Source: Roseobacter sp. (lineage in GTDB: Bacteria > Pseudomonadota > Alphaproteobacteria > Rhodobacterales > Rhodobacteraceae). From it: 52,652 bases of DNA. The translations under genes and the position numbers were made by a program. Of the stretch, positions 31,839 to 40,057 are shown piece after piece; position 1 is the first letter of the stretch, and every line of letters starts with the position of its first letter. The stretch is taken from the NCBI GenBank assembly GCA_024636475.1, contig JAGXHA010000097.1:1-52652 (forward strand). The letters are read 5' to 3'. The notes beneath the pieces were generated by a model. It was not told where the DNA came from. It ran no database searches and saw nothing but the letters and a program-made list of their open reading frames with translations.

Positions 31839-32986
31839 TGGGTTTGGACCGAGCGGCCTCTATTGACGATTTGCGGACCCGGTCCAAACGCAGAATTCCG
31901 CGGTTTGCCTTTGATCTTGTCGACGGTGGCGCGGAATCCGAGCGGAACCTCAGACGCAATATGGAAGCGTTCGAGGAGGTGGAGCTGACGCCGCGCTACA
32001 TGGTTGATGTCTCTGATATCAACACGCAGGCCAGCATGTTCGGGCAGACATTCAGTGCGCCATTTGGCATGGCCCCGATCGGGATGCTGAACGCCTTCTG
32101 GCCCAACGCCGACCTGATCCTTGCGCGGCTTTGTGCCCGCGAGAACATTCCCTACACTGCCAGTTCGGCGTCTTCTACGACGCTTGAACGTCTGGCTGAA
32201 GCGGCTGCCGGAAACGGTTGGTTTCAGCTTTACGTGTCCAGTGATGCGGCTGTGACGGAAGGATTGATCGCTCGGGCCGAGGCCGCCGAATACAAGGTCC
32301 TGATGGTGACGGCAGATGTTCCTGCTGCTGGAAAGCGCGACCGCGACATCCGCAATCAGCTTGCCGTGCCCTTCAAAATCACGCCGGAGGTTATTGCAGG
32401 CCTGATTGCAAATCCGCTGTGGTCGCTGGCGACATTGCGACATGGCAAACCCAATATCGCGAACTATGCTGATCTGCTTCAAAGCGCCACGTCCTACGCG
32501 GACGTGCAAAAGACACTGATCACTCCGGGTTTCACGTGGGATGACCTCAGACGCCTTCGGGATCGCTGGAAGGGGACCCTGTTGGTCAAGGGTATTCTAC
32601 ATCCGGCTGATGCGGTCAAATGTGCGGAATTAGGGTGCGATGGCATTGTGGTTTCCAATCACGGGGGCCGTCAGGTGGCGTTTGGCCCTCCAACAATCGA
32701 GGCCTTGCCCGCCATCACTGAGGCCGTCGGGGGGCAGATCAAGATCATATTAGACAGCGGCATACGCCGGGGCGCGGACATCCTGCGCGCCAAAGCGCTT
32801 GGCGCGGATTTCACCTTTACGGGGCGGGCGTTGGCCTATGGCGTCGGCGCGGGCGGGGCGGATGGTGCCCAGCGAGCCATGGAGATACTGCGCCTGGAAT
32901 TGATCCGCGCGTTGGGACAGCTTGGCATGGCGTCTTTCGAAACCGTTGGTCCCTCGCATCTTACCACAGGCCGAGAGCGCAAATAG
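31838..32986 (+). CDS. FMN-dependent alpha-hydroxyacid dehydrogenase (L-lactate dehydrogenase-like)
   Basis: This 382-residue TIM-barrel flavoprotein has PFGMAPIGMLNAFWP for FMN binding, the WFQLYVSSD strand, TADVP, VKGILHPADA, the catalytic His in SNHGGRQ, and DSGIRRGADI and GRALAYG for the FMN phosphate. It oxidises an L-2-hydroxy acid. Given the pathway next to it, L-lactate from 6-deoxyhexose breakdown is the best guess, though the usual GGRQLD is GGRQVA here, so substrate use may differ. It ends the operon and is convergent with gspO. Confidence 0.9.
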   Translation: MGLDRAASIDDLRTRSKRRIPRFAFDLVDGGAESERNLRRNMEAFEEVELTPRYMVDVSDINTQASMFGQTFSAPFGMAPIGMLNAFWPNADLILARLCARENIPYTASSASSTTLERLAEAAAGNGWFQLYVSSDAAVTEGLIARAEAAEYKVLMVTADVPAAGKRDRDIRNQLAVPFKITPEVIAGLIANPLWSLATLRHGKPNIANYADLLQSATSYADVQKTLITPGFTWDDLRRLRDRWKGTLLVKGILHPADAVKCAELGCDGIVVSNHGGRQVAFGPPTIEALPAITEAVGGQIKIILDSGIRRGADILRAKALGADFTFTGRALAYGVGAGGADGAQRAMEILRLELIRALGQLGMASFETVGPSHLTTGRERK

Positions 32987-33016
32987 CGAAGCATTGAAGC
33001 TATCAAGCGGCCGTGT

Positions 33017-33520
33017 TCAGAAAACGAACCTCACGAATGGTCCGCAAAAAGCCAGCCATAGCAATATGAATGCCAATGCAAGTGGTGGCCCAAAGGGGAT
33101 CGCGCCGCCAACATCTTGTGATCTTATCACGGCAAGCAGGATGCCAAACAGCGACGCTATAAGAATGATCAAGGGCAGAGCTTGCCATCCAAGCCAAGCA
33201 CCCGCGGCGGCAAGCAATTTTGCATCCCCCAAGCCTAGCGCTTCGATCCCGCGCTTCTTGAAGTAAAAACCACCGATCGCCGCGAATAGGCCAAAACCGA
33301 TGAAGGCACCCAGCAGTGCATCGCCTGGAATGTCGCGGATTCTCAAGGCGGCAAGAAACACGCCAGCCGCGATCAGGGGGATTGTCCCCATGTCGGGCAG
33401 ACGGAATTCTTTGGCGTCAATCACACTAAGCCATCCCAATGCAAATATCAGCACCGGAGTTGCGACCACATCCAGCCAGGTGGGGGCGTGCTGCGGCAGA
33501 AAGAAAGCGATCTGGTCCAT
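33017..33520 (-). CDS. gspO: Prepilin peptidase, peptidase domain only (A24 family)
   Basis: This 167-residue membrane protein has about five helices and both catalytic aspartates of the A24 aspartyl proteases: VIDAKEFRLPD near residue 35 and the GLGDAKLLAA (GxGD) motif near residue 97. It lacks the N-terminal methyltransferase domain of full-length PilD/GspO. It cleaves the leader of type IV pilin-like proteins at the cytoplasmic face. The nearest clients are the pseudopilins GspG, H, I, J and K coded in this window, so I call it GspO. A Tad/Flp pilus peptidase is the alternative. AAGGG lies about 8 bases before the ATG. Confidence 0.82.
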   Translation of the reverse strand: MDQIAFFLPQHAPTWLDVVATPVLIFALGWLSVIDAKEFRLPDMGTIPLIAAGVFLAALRIRDIPGDALLGAFIGFGLFAAIGGFYFKKRGIEALGLGDAKLLAAAGAWLGWQALPLIILIASLFGILLAVIRSQDVGGAIPFGPPLALAFILLWLAFCGPFVRFVF

Positions 33521-33658
33521 GCCGGACCCTTAAATTTATCTGTGTCGGAAACAAGAAATAACTGACGGCCCTGAAACTTCGAAGGCTCCGATCCGTGACT
33601 GAGATCAGAGGCATGGGATGGCCTGACAAGCTTTCCGATTTCAGGGTGAATTGGACAG

Positions 33659-33691
33659 CCCTATGCCCAACTTTTCTTAGTCCATAGGGAG
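33659..33691 (+). promoter_or_regulatory. Hairpin covering the ribosome site of the DUF4331 gene
   Basis: The arms CCCTATG and CATAGGG, 17 bases apart, pair so that the ribosome-binding GGGAG of the DUF4331 gene is partly inside the stem, 8 bases before the ATG. It could restrain translation. The rest of 33521-33699 is the divergent promoter region, with no other clear element. Confidence 0.4.
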
Positions 33692-33699
33692 CGATTTAT

Positions 33700-35313
33700 A
33701 TGTTAACCAATAAAAGAAAAACACTGGTGAGCGCGGGCGTCGTGCTCGCGACCGTTTGTGCAACGGCGGCGTGGTCATCTTCGCACCGCGAAGCGCCCGG
33801 CATCACCAAGATGCCCAAAGTCGACGCAACAGATTTCTACATGTTTCGCGGTTATGAGAATGGCAAAGACGATACTGTCACCTTCATCGCAAACTACCAG
33901 CCGTTGCAGGCCCCTTATGGCGGTCCGAATTATTTCATGATGGACACTGATGCTGTCTATGAAATTCACATCGACAACGACGGTGACGCGATTGAAGACA
34001 TCACATTCCAATTCCAGTTCCAAAACACGCTTGCCAATGGCGGCAAAGGCATCACGCTGCCTGTAGGTGGCCAAGATATCGCGATCCCATTGCGTCAGGC
34101 AGGCGGGATTACGGCTGCCAGCAGCGCTGCGCAGAACGAGCTGGAAACCTACACCGTGCGCAAGATTGATGGCGACCGGCGCTCGGGTTTTGCGGCAAGC
34201 ACGCTTCTGACCAACGCAAGCGGCGGTGGCACGACCTTTAAAAAGCCGATTGATAATATCGGCAACAAGACGATTGCTGACTATGCTGGTTATTCAGACA
34301 GCTTTATCAGCAACACCACCATTCCAGATTGTACTGGCGATGGCCGTGTGTTTGTCGGCCAACGTGCAGAAGCGTTTGCTGTGAATCTGGGCGAGATTTT
34401 CGACCTTGTTAATCTGGTGCCAATCCAAGGCCTGCCAAATCCGGAATATCCGCAGTATAATGTGGATGAGCCCTTTAACGGCGGCATCACGCAAGATCGT
34501 GCAAATGACGATCTGATCGACAAGTTCAATGTGACATCGCTGGCGATCGAAGTGCCGATCTCGTGTTTGACGGGTGACGGCAACGGCGTCATCGGCGCGT
34601 GGACAACAGCAAGCTTGCCACAGGCGCGCCTGCTGGATCCAAGCCCAATGTACGAAGACACGTCCAAACAGGGCGGTGCGTATGTGCAGGTTGCACGTCT
34701 GTCGAACCCACTGGTCAACGAAGTCGTCATCGGTTTGCCTGACAAGGATTTGTTCAACGCGGCAGAACCAACGCAAGACGGCGCATTGGCTGCCTACGTG
34801 ACCAACCCGACCTTGCCCGAACTCGTTGAGTTGCTGTTTGGTGGCGTTGCAGATCTTCCTGAGGAACTCGCCCCCAATAACTTTCCGCGCAACGACCTTG
34901 TTGCGGCATTCTTGACGGGCTTTCCGGGTGTGAACCAGCTTTCGACCGTAACAGCTTCAGAGATGATGCGCCTGAATACTGGGCTTCCGGTAACGCCATT
35001 GGAAAATCAAAACGTCTTTGGTTTGGTTGCAGAAGACTTGGGTGGTTTCCCAAACGGTCGTCGTCCAGCGGATGATACGGTCGACATCGCGCTTCGTGTG
35101 GTGATGGGCCGTTTGTGTCACCCGGTGCCCCTTGGTCAGGAAGTCAGCGGCGATCCAGCAGCCCAAGACAACATCGATCTGGGCCTGTGTGCGCCTGAAG
35201 ATGCGCCAGCGGGTCTTGCTGCTTTGACAGACGGTGCACCTATCAAGCCGACTGATCTGCGGGCAACATTCCCGTACCTGAACACGCCGCTTGCCGGCTC
35301 ACCCAACAACTAA
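33700..35313 (+). CDS. Secreted DUF4331 family protein
   Basis: This 537-residue protein has a signal peptide (MLTNKRKTLVSAGVVLATVC, with hydrophobic core and Ala-rich end) and a mature start SSHREAPGITKMPKVDATDFY, which is the DUF4331 signature. The rest has many Asn/Asp-rich beta segments typical of the family, including the VMGRLCHP stretch late in the sequence. Its function is unknown. It sits between gspO and the type II secretion genes, in one unit with a small lipoprotein and its own terminator, so it may be a substrate or partner of that secretion system; that is inference. Codon use matches neighbours. Confidence 0.9.
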   Translation: MLTNKRKTLVSAGVVLATVCATAAWSSSHREAPGITKMPKVDATDFYMFRGYENGKDDTVTFIANYQPLQAPYGGPNYFMMDTDAVYEIHIDNDGDAIEDITFQFQFQNTLANGGKGITLPVGGQDIAIPLRQAGGITAASSAAQNELETYTVRKIDGDRRSGFAASTLLTNASGGGTTFKKPIDNIGNKTIADYAGYSDSFISNTTIPDCTGDGRVFVGQRAEAFAVNLGEIFDLVNLVPIQGLPNPEYPQYNVDEPFNGGITQDRANDDLIDKFNVTSLAIEVPISCLTGDGNGVIGAWTTASLPQARLLDPSPMYEDTSKQGGAYVQVARLSNPLVNEVVIGLPDKDLFNAAEPTQDGALAAYVTNPTLPELVELLFGGVADLPEELAPNNFPRNDLVAAFLTGFPGVNQLSTVTASEMMRLNTGLPVTPLENQNVFGLVAEDLGGFPNGRRPADDTVDIALRVVMGRLCHPVPLGQEVSGDPAAQDNIDLGLCAPEDAPAGLAALTDGAPIKPTDLRATFPYLNTPLAGSPNN

Positions 35314-35325
35314 TCGGAGGACGCT

Positions 35326-35556
35326 ATGACGCGTACGATACCGCAAATACGTTCAACCAAAGGGCGGACCGTTGCAGGGATACCCATGCTGTTGCTGATC
35401 GCCGCCTGCGGTGGTGGCGGGGTTGCCGCAGGGATTGCCACGCTTGGCGCCCCCTTTGTCGCAGCATTCAACACCAACGCAAACGGTGCTGCCTTGGCTG
35501 ATCCAGCTACGGCTGGGTTGGTGGTCAACCCCAACATCGACCCGTTCAACCCCTGA
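35326..35556 (+). CDS. Small lipoprotein downstream of DUF4331
   Basis: This 76-residue protein has a lipoprotein signal: basic N-terminus, MLLLIA hydrophobic stretch, and lipobox LIAAC followed by GGGG. The mature part is about 48 residues, rich in Ala, Asn and Pro. There is no recognised domain. It starts 12 bases after the DUF4331 stop with a GGAGG ribosome site, so the two are cotranscribed and probably act together at the outer membrane or periplasm. Function is not known. Confidence 0.75.
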   Translation: MTRTIPQIRSTKGRTVAGIPMLLLIAACGGGGVAAGIATLGAPFVAAFNTNANGAALADPATAGLVVNPNIDPFNP

Positions 35557-35588
35557 TTTGGGTTAAGCAAGCGATGCGATAAGACAAA

Positions 35589-35620
35589 GGCGCGGCCCCG
35601 AAACGGGTCGCGCCTTTTTT
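35589..35620 (+). terminator. Intrinsic terminator after the DUF4331 unit
   Basis: The arms GGCGCG/CGCGCC and CCCG/CGGG form a long stem around a loop of AAA with a small internal mismatch, followed by TTTTTT. It lies just before the tail of gspK on the opposite strand and separates the convergent units. Confidence 0.9.
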
Positions 35621-35624
35621 GCGT

Positions 35625-36506
35625 TCAAGGGGTGGGGAGCAACGTCGGTGGAAGCGGCGGCACGGAATTCAACGGCACGCCATACGCCCGGCTCACGACA
35701 CGAACGCTTTGACCTGCCAGATTTTGGCTGCGCTGCACCCGGCTTGTCAGGGTCAGGGTCAGATCATTTATTTTCACCACTGTCTGCACGTCAAAGTTTT
35801 GCGACGTAAATCCGGCCATGCCGGGCACGGCGGCCCCGACCAAAGTGATGTCTTCAGCGGTCAGCAGCCCCTTGGCACTGCGCCGTTGAACCAACCGCAA
35901 TGCGGCAGAGTTGTTGTTCAGCACCGCGCGCAACAAAAGCGGGTCAGCGGTGTTCAGGTTCAACTGCGCTTGCGATGGCAGAAAGCCCACGTAAGGGTCC
36001 AGCAGGGTTCTGGTCGCTGGGGCTATCCCTTGCAAGTCCGATAGCGTCTTCAAGCCGGGGCGGGCTGCGATCTCTGCGGCGATACCGGCCCCTTCGGCGC
36101 GACTGATGTTCAGCTCGGCAAGAACCCGCAACAAGGCCTGAACCTCGTTTTGGGCCCCTCCGGCAAGTCGCGTCAGGTTCAGCTTTGCCTGGGCATCGCG
36201 AAGTGTCACCGTAAGCGTGCCAACCGCCAGCGTGGCCTGCTGCTGATCAACCTGCGCCCAGCTTTCTGCGTAATTATCGGTCTCGGGGGCCTTTAGCATG
36301 TCGCGGCGCAGGGCGGTAACTGCACTTGCTTCTGCGCCGCGTGCCAGCGCATCGGCGGTGGTGGTTTGGGCCATGGTCTGGGCGCGCTGCAAGGATTGTT
36401 CCTGCGAAGACAACATCAAGAAAACGACGACCGACGCGATGGCAAGGATCACCAAAACGTTGATCAAGACCACTCCGGTGTCCGTTTGGCGTGCGGGCGG
36501 TTTCAC
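35625..36506 (-). CDS. gspK: Type II secretion minor pseudopilin GspK
   Basis: This 293-residue protein begins GVVLINVLVILAIASVVVFL after a short leader; cleavage would be at Gly11-Val12. Position +5 is Asn, not Glu, which is the known trait of GspK, the pilus-tip subunit. The large periplasmic alpha domain follows, with LNLNTADPLLLRAVL as a typical GspK segment (helix-hairpin-like). The GTG start overlaps the gspJ stop (GTGA). It forms the tip complex with GspI and GspJ. Confidence 0.92.
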   Translation of the reverse strand: MKPPARQTDTGVVLINVLVILAIASVVVFLMLSSQEQSLQRAQTMAQTTTADALARGAEASAVTALRRDMLKAPETDNYAESWAQVDQQQATLAVGTLTVTLRDAQAKLNLTRLAGGAQNEVQALLRVLAELNISRAEGAGIAAEIAARPGLKTLSDLQGIAPATRTLLDPYVGFLPSQAQLNLNTADPLLLRAVLNNNSAALRLVQRRSAKGLLTAEDITLVGAAVPGMAGFTSQNFDVQTVVKINDLTLTLTSRVQRSQNLAGQSVRVVSRAYGVPLNSVPPLPPTLLPTP

Positions 36507-37033
36507 GGCGTGACCTCGGCAGAGGTTTCGACCAGTCTGGTAATCCTCCCCTCGCGCAGATCCAGCGTCATTTCGACCGCGATCAGCGTTGGCGGCAGGC
36601 CAATCACCTGAGCCTCGTCCAGTGGCCAGGCGTTGTGCCATATGCCGTTTGAAGCCAACGACCGTACTTGCATGGCTTGCACGTCGTCTATCAATGTCTG
36701 CTCGAATCCGCTGCGGGGAAGGCTGCGGATGAAAAGGCCGCTGCGCATCTGGTAGCTGACCGGTCCCGTCCCGACCCGTAGCAAAGCCAGTGTATCCTTG
36801 TCCTGTCTCACTGCCGCAGGATCGGATTCCTGAACGTCGCGCACAAACAAGACCAGCGCGCGGTCTATGGCAGCCAGCCTTTCCAGCCGCCCTTCGGTAC
36901 CGGACTGAACACGTAAAATCGTATCCAGCATCGAAAACCCCGCCAAACCGACAAGCGAGAACAACGCGAGCGCGACAAGCACCTCGATTAGGGTCAGGCC
37001 CGCTTGGCTGTTGCGCTGCGGCGCGCGCATCAT
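36503..37033 (-). CDS. gspJ: Type II secretion minor pseudopilin GspJ
   Basis: This 176-residue protein has a prepilin leader cut at Gly12-Leu13 (AG|LTLIEVLVALALFS), Glu at +5 (residue 17), one N-terminal helix, and a globular periplasmic domain with the RQDKDTLALLRVG and VEMTLDLREGRITRLVET strands typical of GspJ. It is coupled by 4-base overlaps to the lipoprotein gene before and gspK after it. GspJ, GspI and GspK make the pseudopilus tip. Confidence 0.93.
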   Translation of the reverse strand: MMRAPQRNSQAGLTLIEVLVALALFSLVGLAGFSMLDTILRVQSGTEGRLERLAAIDRALVLFVRDVQESDPAAVRQDKDTLALLRVGTGPVSYQMRSGLFIRSLPRSGFEQTLIDDVQAMQVRSLASNGIWHNAWPLDEAQVIGLPPTLIAVEMTLDLREGRITRLVETSAEVTP

Positions 37034-38160
37034 GAAGACGCGGAACCGATCATCGTAATTGCACCTGCGTCAACCTTCAGGACGGCCAGGCCGCGACTGC
37101 ATAGACCGCCTCGGGTGAATTTGAACGGGCCAAGCACGCCTGCAAAACCTTTTTCGCGAGTCAAACCACCTGCTGTCTGTTCCTGTATCCGCCCCAACAG
37201 CCGGGCGGTTTCGACCCCGTCAAACGCAACGCCTGCCAGAATGCCCGGGCTTGAGCCGTGGGTCTGCTGATAGGCCACGGCAAAGGCTTCAAACGCCAGA
37301 GGATCAGGTGCTGCATACCATGCGTCTCGTAAACCGGGCAGGCGGGCAGGGTCACGCGCCGACCATTGTGCGGATCCCAACACTTGCGTCTTGCCCCGCA
37401 AGGCCGTGGCTAAACCTTCAAGCTCGGGGCCTGCGCCGGGCAAATACACTGCTTTGGGCAGAGTGCCGCCATTTGCGGCTGTCAGTGTTGCAATCGCACT
37501 GGCCGCGTTCGTGTCGATCACTGGCGGGACAAGAGTTTGTCTGGTGATCTTGGCCACGCGGGTTGCCGCCTCAATCGACCGAGTTCCAAAAGCGCCGGGG
37601 GCCACGATGATGCCAACCGTATCAAGACCGCGTCGCGCAGCAAAAGACAAAACTGCCAGCGCTGACTGTTCTGGCGTGACGCCCAAAACGAAAACTCCCT
37701 TACCGGCAACGCTGCTGTCATTGGATAGGGTCAATACGGGCACGGATGAACCGACAGCCGCCGCGACCGCCGCGACCTGCGTGCCAAACAGCGGCCCCAC
37801 AATCATCTTGGCCCCGGCTGCCACCGCCAAACGCGCGGCGGTCGCGGCGGTTTCGGGCGTGTCGCCGGTATCATAAAACACCATCTCGCCTGTATCGCTA
37901 AGCACATTGCCGCCAAGGGTTGCGGCGTTGCGCATGATCTGACCCAATTCGGGTGCGCGTCCGGTGGTGGGGGCTAAAAGAGCGGCGCGCCCCGGGCCAT
38001 CGCTTTTGGCAGGCTGACGGTCTAGAATGTCGCCAAGGCCCGTTGCCCCCGAACACGCAGAAAGAAGTGATGCCGATGCCGCGATCCCAGACAGAAAGAA
38101 ACGCCGGTTCTGCTGCGGCACTGCAGGGTCGCAAATTGCTGCGGATACTCGCTCTGTCAT
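37030..38160 (-). CDS. Periplasmic-binding-protein-type lipoprotein (LpoA/LivJ-like) within T2SS operon
   Basis: This 376-residue protein has a leader that combines a twin-arginine-like RRFFLSG with a lipobox (LLSAC), so it may be a Tat-exported lipoprotein. The body is a type I periplasmic-binding fold (Peripla_BP_6): AALLAPTTGRAPELGQIMRNAA, KMIVGPLFGTQV, VAFDGVETARLLG. This matches 'penicillin-binding protein activator' proteins of Rhodobacterales. It is translationally coupled to gspJ, and the ATG has AGGAG 8 bases upstream. A role in opening or remodelling peptidoglycan for the secretion channel is attractive but unproven. Its first ~85 bases overlap gspN on the other strand. Confidence 0.83.
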   Translation of the reverse strand: MTERVSAAICDPAVPQQNRRFFLSGIAASASLLSACSGATGLGDILDRQPAKSDGPGRAALLAPTTGRAPELGQIMRNAATLGGNVLSDTGEMVFYDTGDTPETAATAARLAVAAGAKMIVGPLFGTQVAAVAAAVGSSVPVLTLSNDSSVAGKGVFVLGVTPEQSALAVLSFAARRGLDTVGIIVAPGAFGTRSIEAATRVAKITRQTLVPPVIDTNAASAIATLTAANGGTLPKAVYLPGAGPELEGLATALRGKTQVLGSAQWSARDPARLPGLRDAWYAAPDPLAFEAFAVAYQQTHGSSPGILAGVAFDGVETARLLGRIQEQTAGGLTREKGFAGVLGPFKFTRGGLCSRGLAVLKVDAGAITMIGSASS

Positions 38161-38828
38161 GCCTTGGTCTCCTGATTTTTGTAATTGTGGTGCTTGTGAC
38201 TGCCCCTGCCGCAAGGATAGCACAGTTTATTGGCCAACCTACACAGGTCGTGACCCTGTCCGGCAGCCTCTGGTCGGGGCGTGCCACCTTGCAGGGCGGA
38301 TTGGTGGCTAAATGGCAAGGCCAATGGTCCGGTTTGATCCGGGGCAGGCTTGGGGCCACTGTTGAGATACAAGGGCCGCGCACCCTGTTGGACGGACGGA
38401 TCTACGCAAGCCCCTGGCAGATTGGCCTGCAAGATCTGTCGGGCCGCGCGGGACCAGAGGTTTTGGCGCTTGGCCCTAATGCGGCACCCTGCGAGGGGCA
38501 AGCGATTATCGATATCGCGTCGATCACGGTGTCGCGCAGTGCCGTTTCGGGTGACGGGTTTGTGCGCATCAGTGAAAGCACATGCCAGCCATCCGGTGGG
38601 CCCGCGTTTACCACACCCCCGCTGCATCTTGTGCTGACGTCTGAAGACGAAAGCGGTGTCGCCACGCTGACCACAGATGATACGGCCCGTGACACCATGG
38701 GGCGCGCGCAGCTTGGCCCGGACGGTTGGGTCAAACTGCGGATTGATCCCAATGCCGCCCGCCTGATGCCGGGTCTGCCGACCAGCGCCCCGACCGAGCT
38801 GGAATTCCAGCTTTATACCGTACCCTAG
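38076..38828 (+). CDS. gspN: Type II secretion protein N
   Basis: This 250-residue inner-membrane protein has a short basic N-terminus, one membrane helix (about residues 22-45) and a periplasmic beta-rich domain with SGSLWSGRATLQ and GLQDLSGRAGPEVLALGP, the GspN pattern. It lies on the plus strand and is convergent with gspF. Start choice is uncertain: ATG at 38076 has AGAAG eight bases upstream, ATG at 38070 is possible too. Either start overlaps the 5' end of the lipoprotein gene on the opposite strand. GspN is an optional T2SS part of unclear function. Confidence 0.85.
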   Translation: MPRSQTERNAGSAAALQGRKLLRILALSCLGLLIFVIVVLVTAPAARIAQFIGQPTQVVTLSGSLWSGRATLQGGLVAKWQGQWSGLIRGRLGATVEIQGPRTLLDGRIYASPWQIGLQDLSGRAGPEVLALGPNAAPCEGQAIIDIASITVSRSAVSGDGFVRISESTCQPSGGPAFTTPPLHLVLTSEDESGVATLTTDDTARDTMGRAQLGPDGWVKLRIDPNAARLMPGLPTSAPTELEFQLYTVP

Positions 38829-38833
38829 CGGCA

Positions 38834-40054
38834 TCACAGAACCAGATTGTTCAGGTTTACGATGGGCAGCAGGATCGACAGGACCAGCAACATTACGACA
38901 CCCCCCATCAACAGCAAGACGGCCGGCTCAACCAAGGCCACAAGTGCGGCGACCAGCGCATCCAGATCGCGGGCCTGATCTGCTGCAGCGCGGGTTAGGC
39001 TTGACCCCAGGGTGCCGCCTGCCTCTCCGCTGGCGACCATCGCGACCAGCAGTGGCGGGAAAACGGCAGCCTGCTGCATCGCCTTGGACAAAGCGGTGCC
39101 CTCGCGGACACGCGCATGGACGTCTTGAGCCTTGGCGCGGATGTAGGTGTTGCCGATCGTATCGCCCGCGGCTTCCAGCGCCTCGGACAACGGCACCTGG
39201 CTTACGACCAGCGTGGCCAGCGTTCCCGCGAACTGTGCGGCGTTAGATTTCAAAACAAAGTGCCGCATGGGCCATGCGCTGGCGGTCCATTGATCAAATC
39301 GCTTGCGAATGGCGGGTTTGCGCAAAGCCCAAGCCCCTGCCAATACGGCCGCAACCACCATGGCAAACACGACCAAACCATAGCTTGCCACAAAATCGCT
39401 GACGGTGATCAAGCTGCGCGTGAGCAATGGCAGTTCGGCCCCCCGCGAGGTGAAGACCTTGACGATATCGGGCACGACATAGACCAGAAGGGCGACGATC
39501 ACGCCCAAGGACACCAGCGCCAGAATAGCCGGATAAAGCAGGGCAAGCTGCACGGTTTGCGCATTTTTGGACCTCGTTTCGACAAAGTCTGCCAGATGAT
39601 CCATGACATCACCCAAACGTCCCGATGTTTCACCGGCCCGCACGGACGACCGATAAAACGTATCGAACACATGCGGATGTGCATCCAGTGCGGGGGCCAA
39701 TCCTTGTCCGTCCAGAACATCGGCGCGCAAGGTCAGCATCAATGCGGCAACGCGAGGGTTGCTGGCTTGGTCGGCCACAGTTTTCAACGCGTCCTCAATC
39801 CGCACACCTGCGCCGATCAACGTAGCAAGTTGGCGTGTCACAACCGTCAAGGCCCGCCCGCCGATCCCCTTGCTGCGCGTACCGCCAAAGAAGCTCGATG
39901 CACCGGTGCCGGACTTGCGCGTGGGGTCAACCGACAGAGGCAGCAACCCGCGCGTGCGCAAGTCCTGCCGGGCGGCTGCAGCGCTTGACGCCTCAACCAG
40001 CCCCGACGTTTGCGCACCAGCCTTATCGACCGCTTTGTAGGAGAATGCGGCCAT
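38834..40054 (-). CDS. gspF: Type II secretion inner-membrane platform protein GspF
   Basis: This 406-residue protein has the two repeated cytoplasmic domains of GspF/PilC, each followed by a membrane segment. Typical stretches are FSYKAVDKAGAQTSGLVEA at the start, LATLIGAGVRIEDALKTVA, and LLVAMVASGEAGGTLGSSL. Three membrane helices are seen at about 170-190, 220-245 and 375-400. It joins the GspE ATPase to the pseudopilus assembly site. It is four bases from the gspE stop and ends a few bases from gspN. Confidence 0.95.
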   Translation of the reverse strand: MAAFSYKAVDKAGAQTSGLVEASSAAAARQDLRTRGLLPLSVDPTRKSGTGASSFFGGTRSKGIGGRALTVVTRQLATLIGAGVRIEDALKTVADQASNPRVAALMLTLRADVLDGQGLAPALDAHPHVFDTFYRSSVRAGETSGRLGDVMDHLADFVETRSKNAQTVQLALLYPAILALVSLGVIVALLVYVVPDIVKVFTSRGAELPLLTRSLITVSDFVASYGLVVFAMVVAAVLAGAWALRKPAIRKRFDQWTASAWPMRHFVLKSNAAQFAGTLATLVVSQVPLSEALEAAGDTIGNTYIRAKAQDVHARVREGTALSKAMQQAAVFPPLLVAMVASGEAGGTLGSSLTRAAADQARDLDALVAALVALVEPAVLLLMGGVVMLLVLSILLPIVNLNNLVL

Positions 40055-40057
40055 GGA

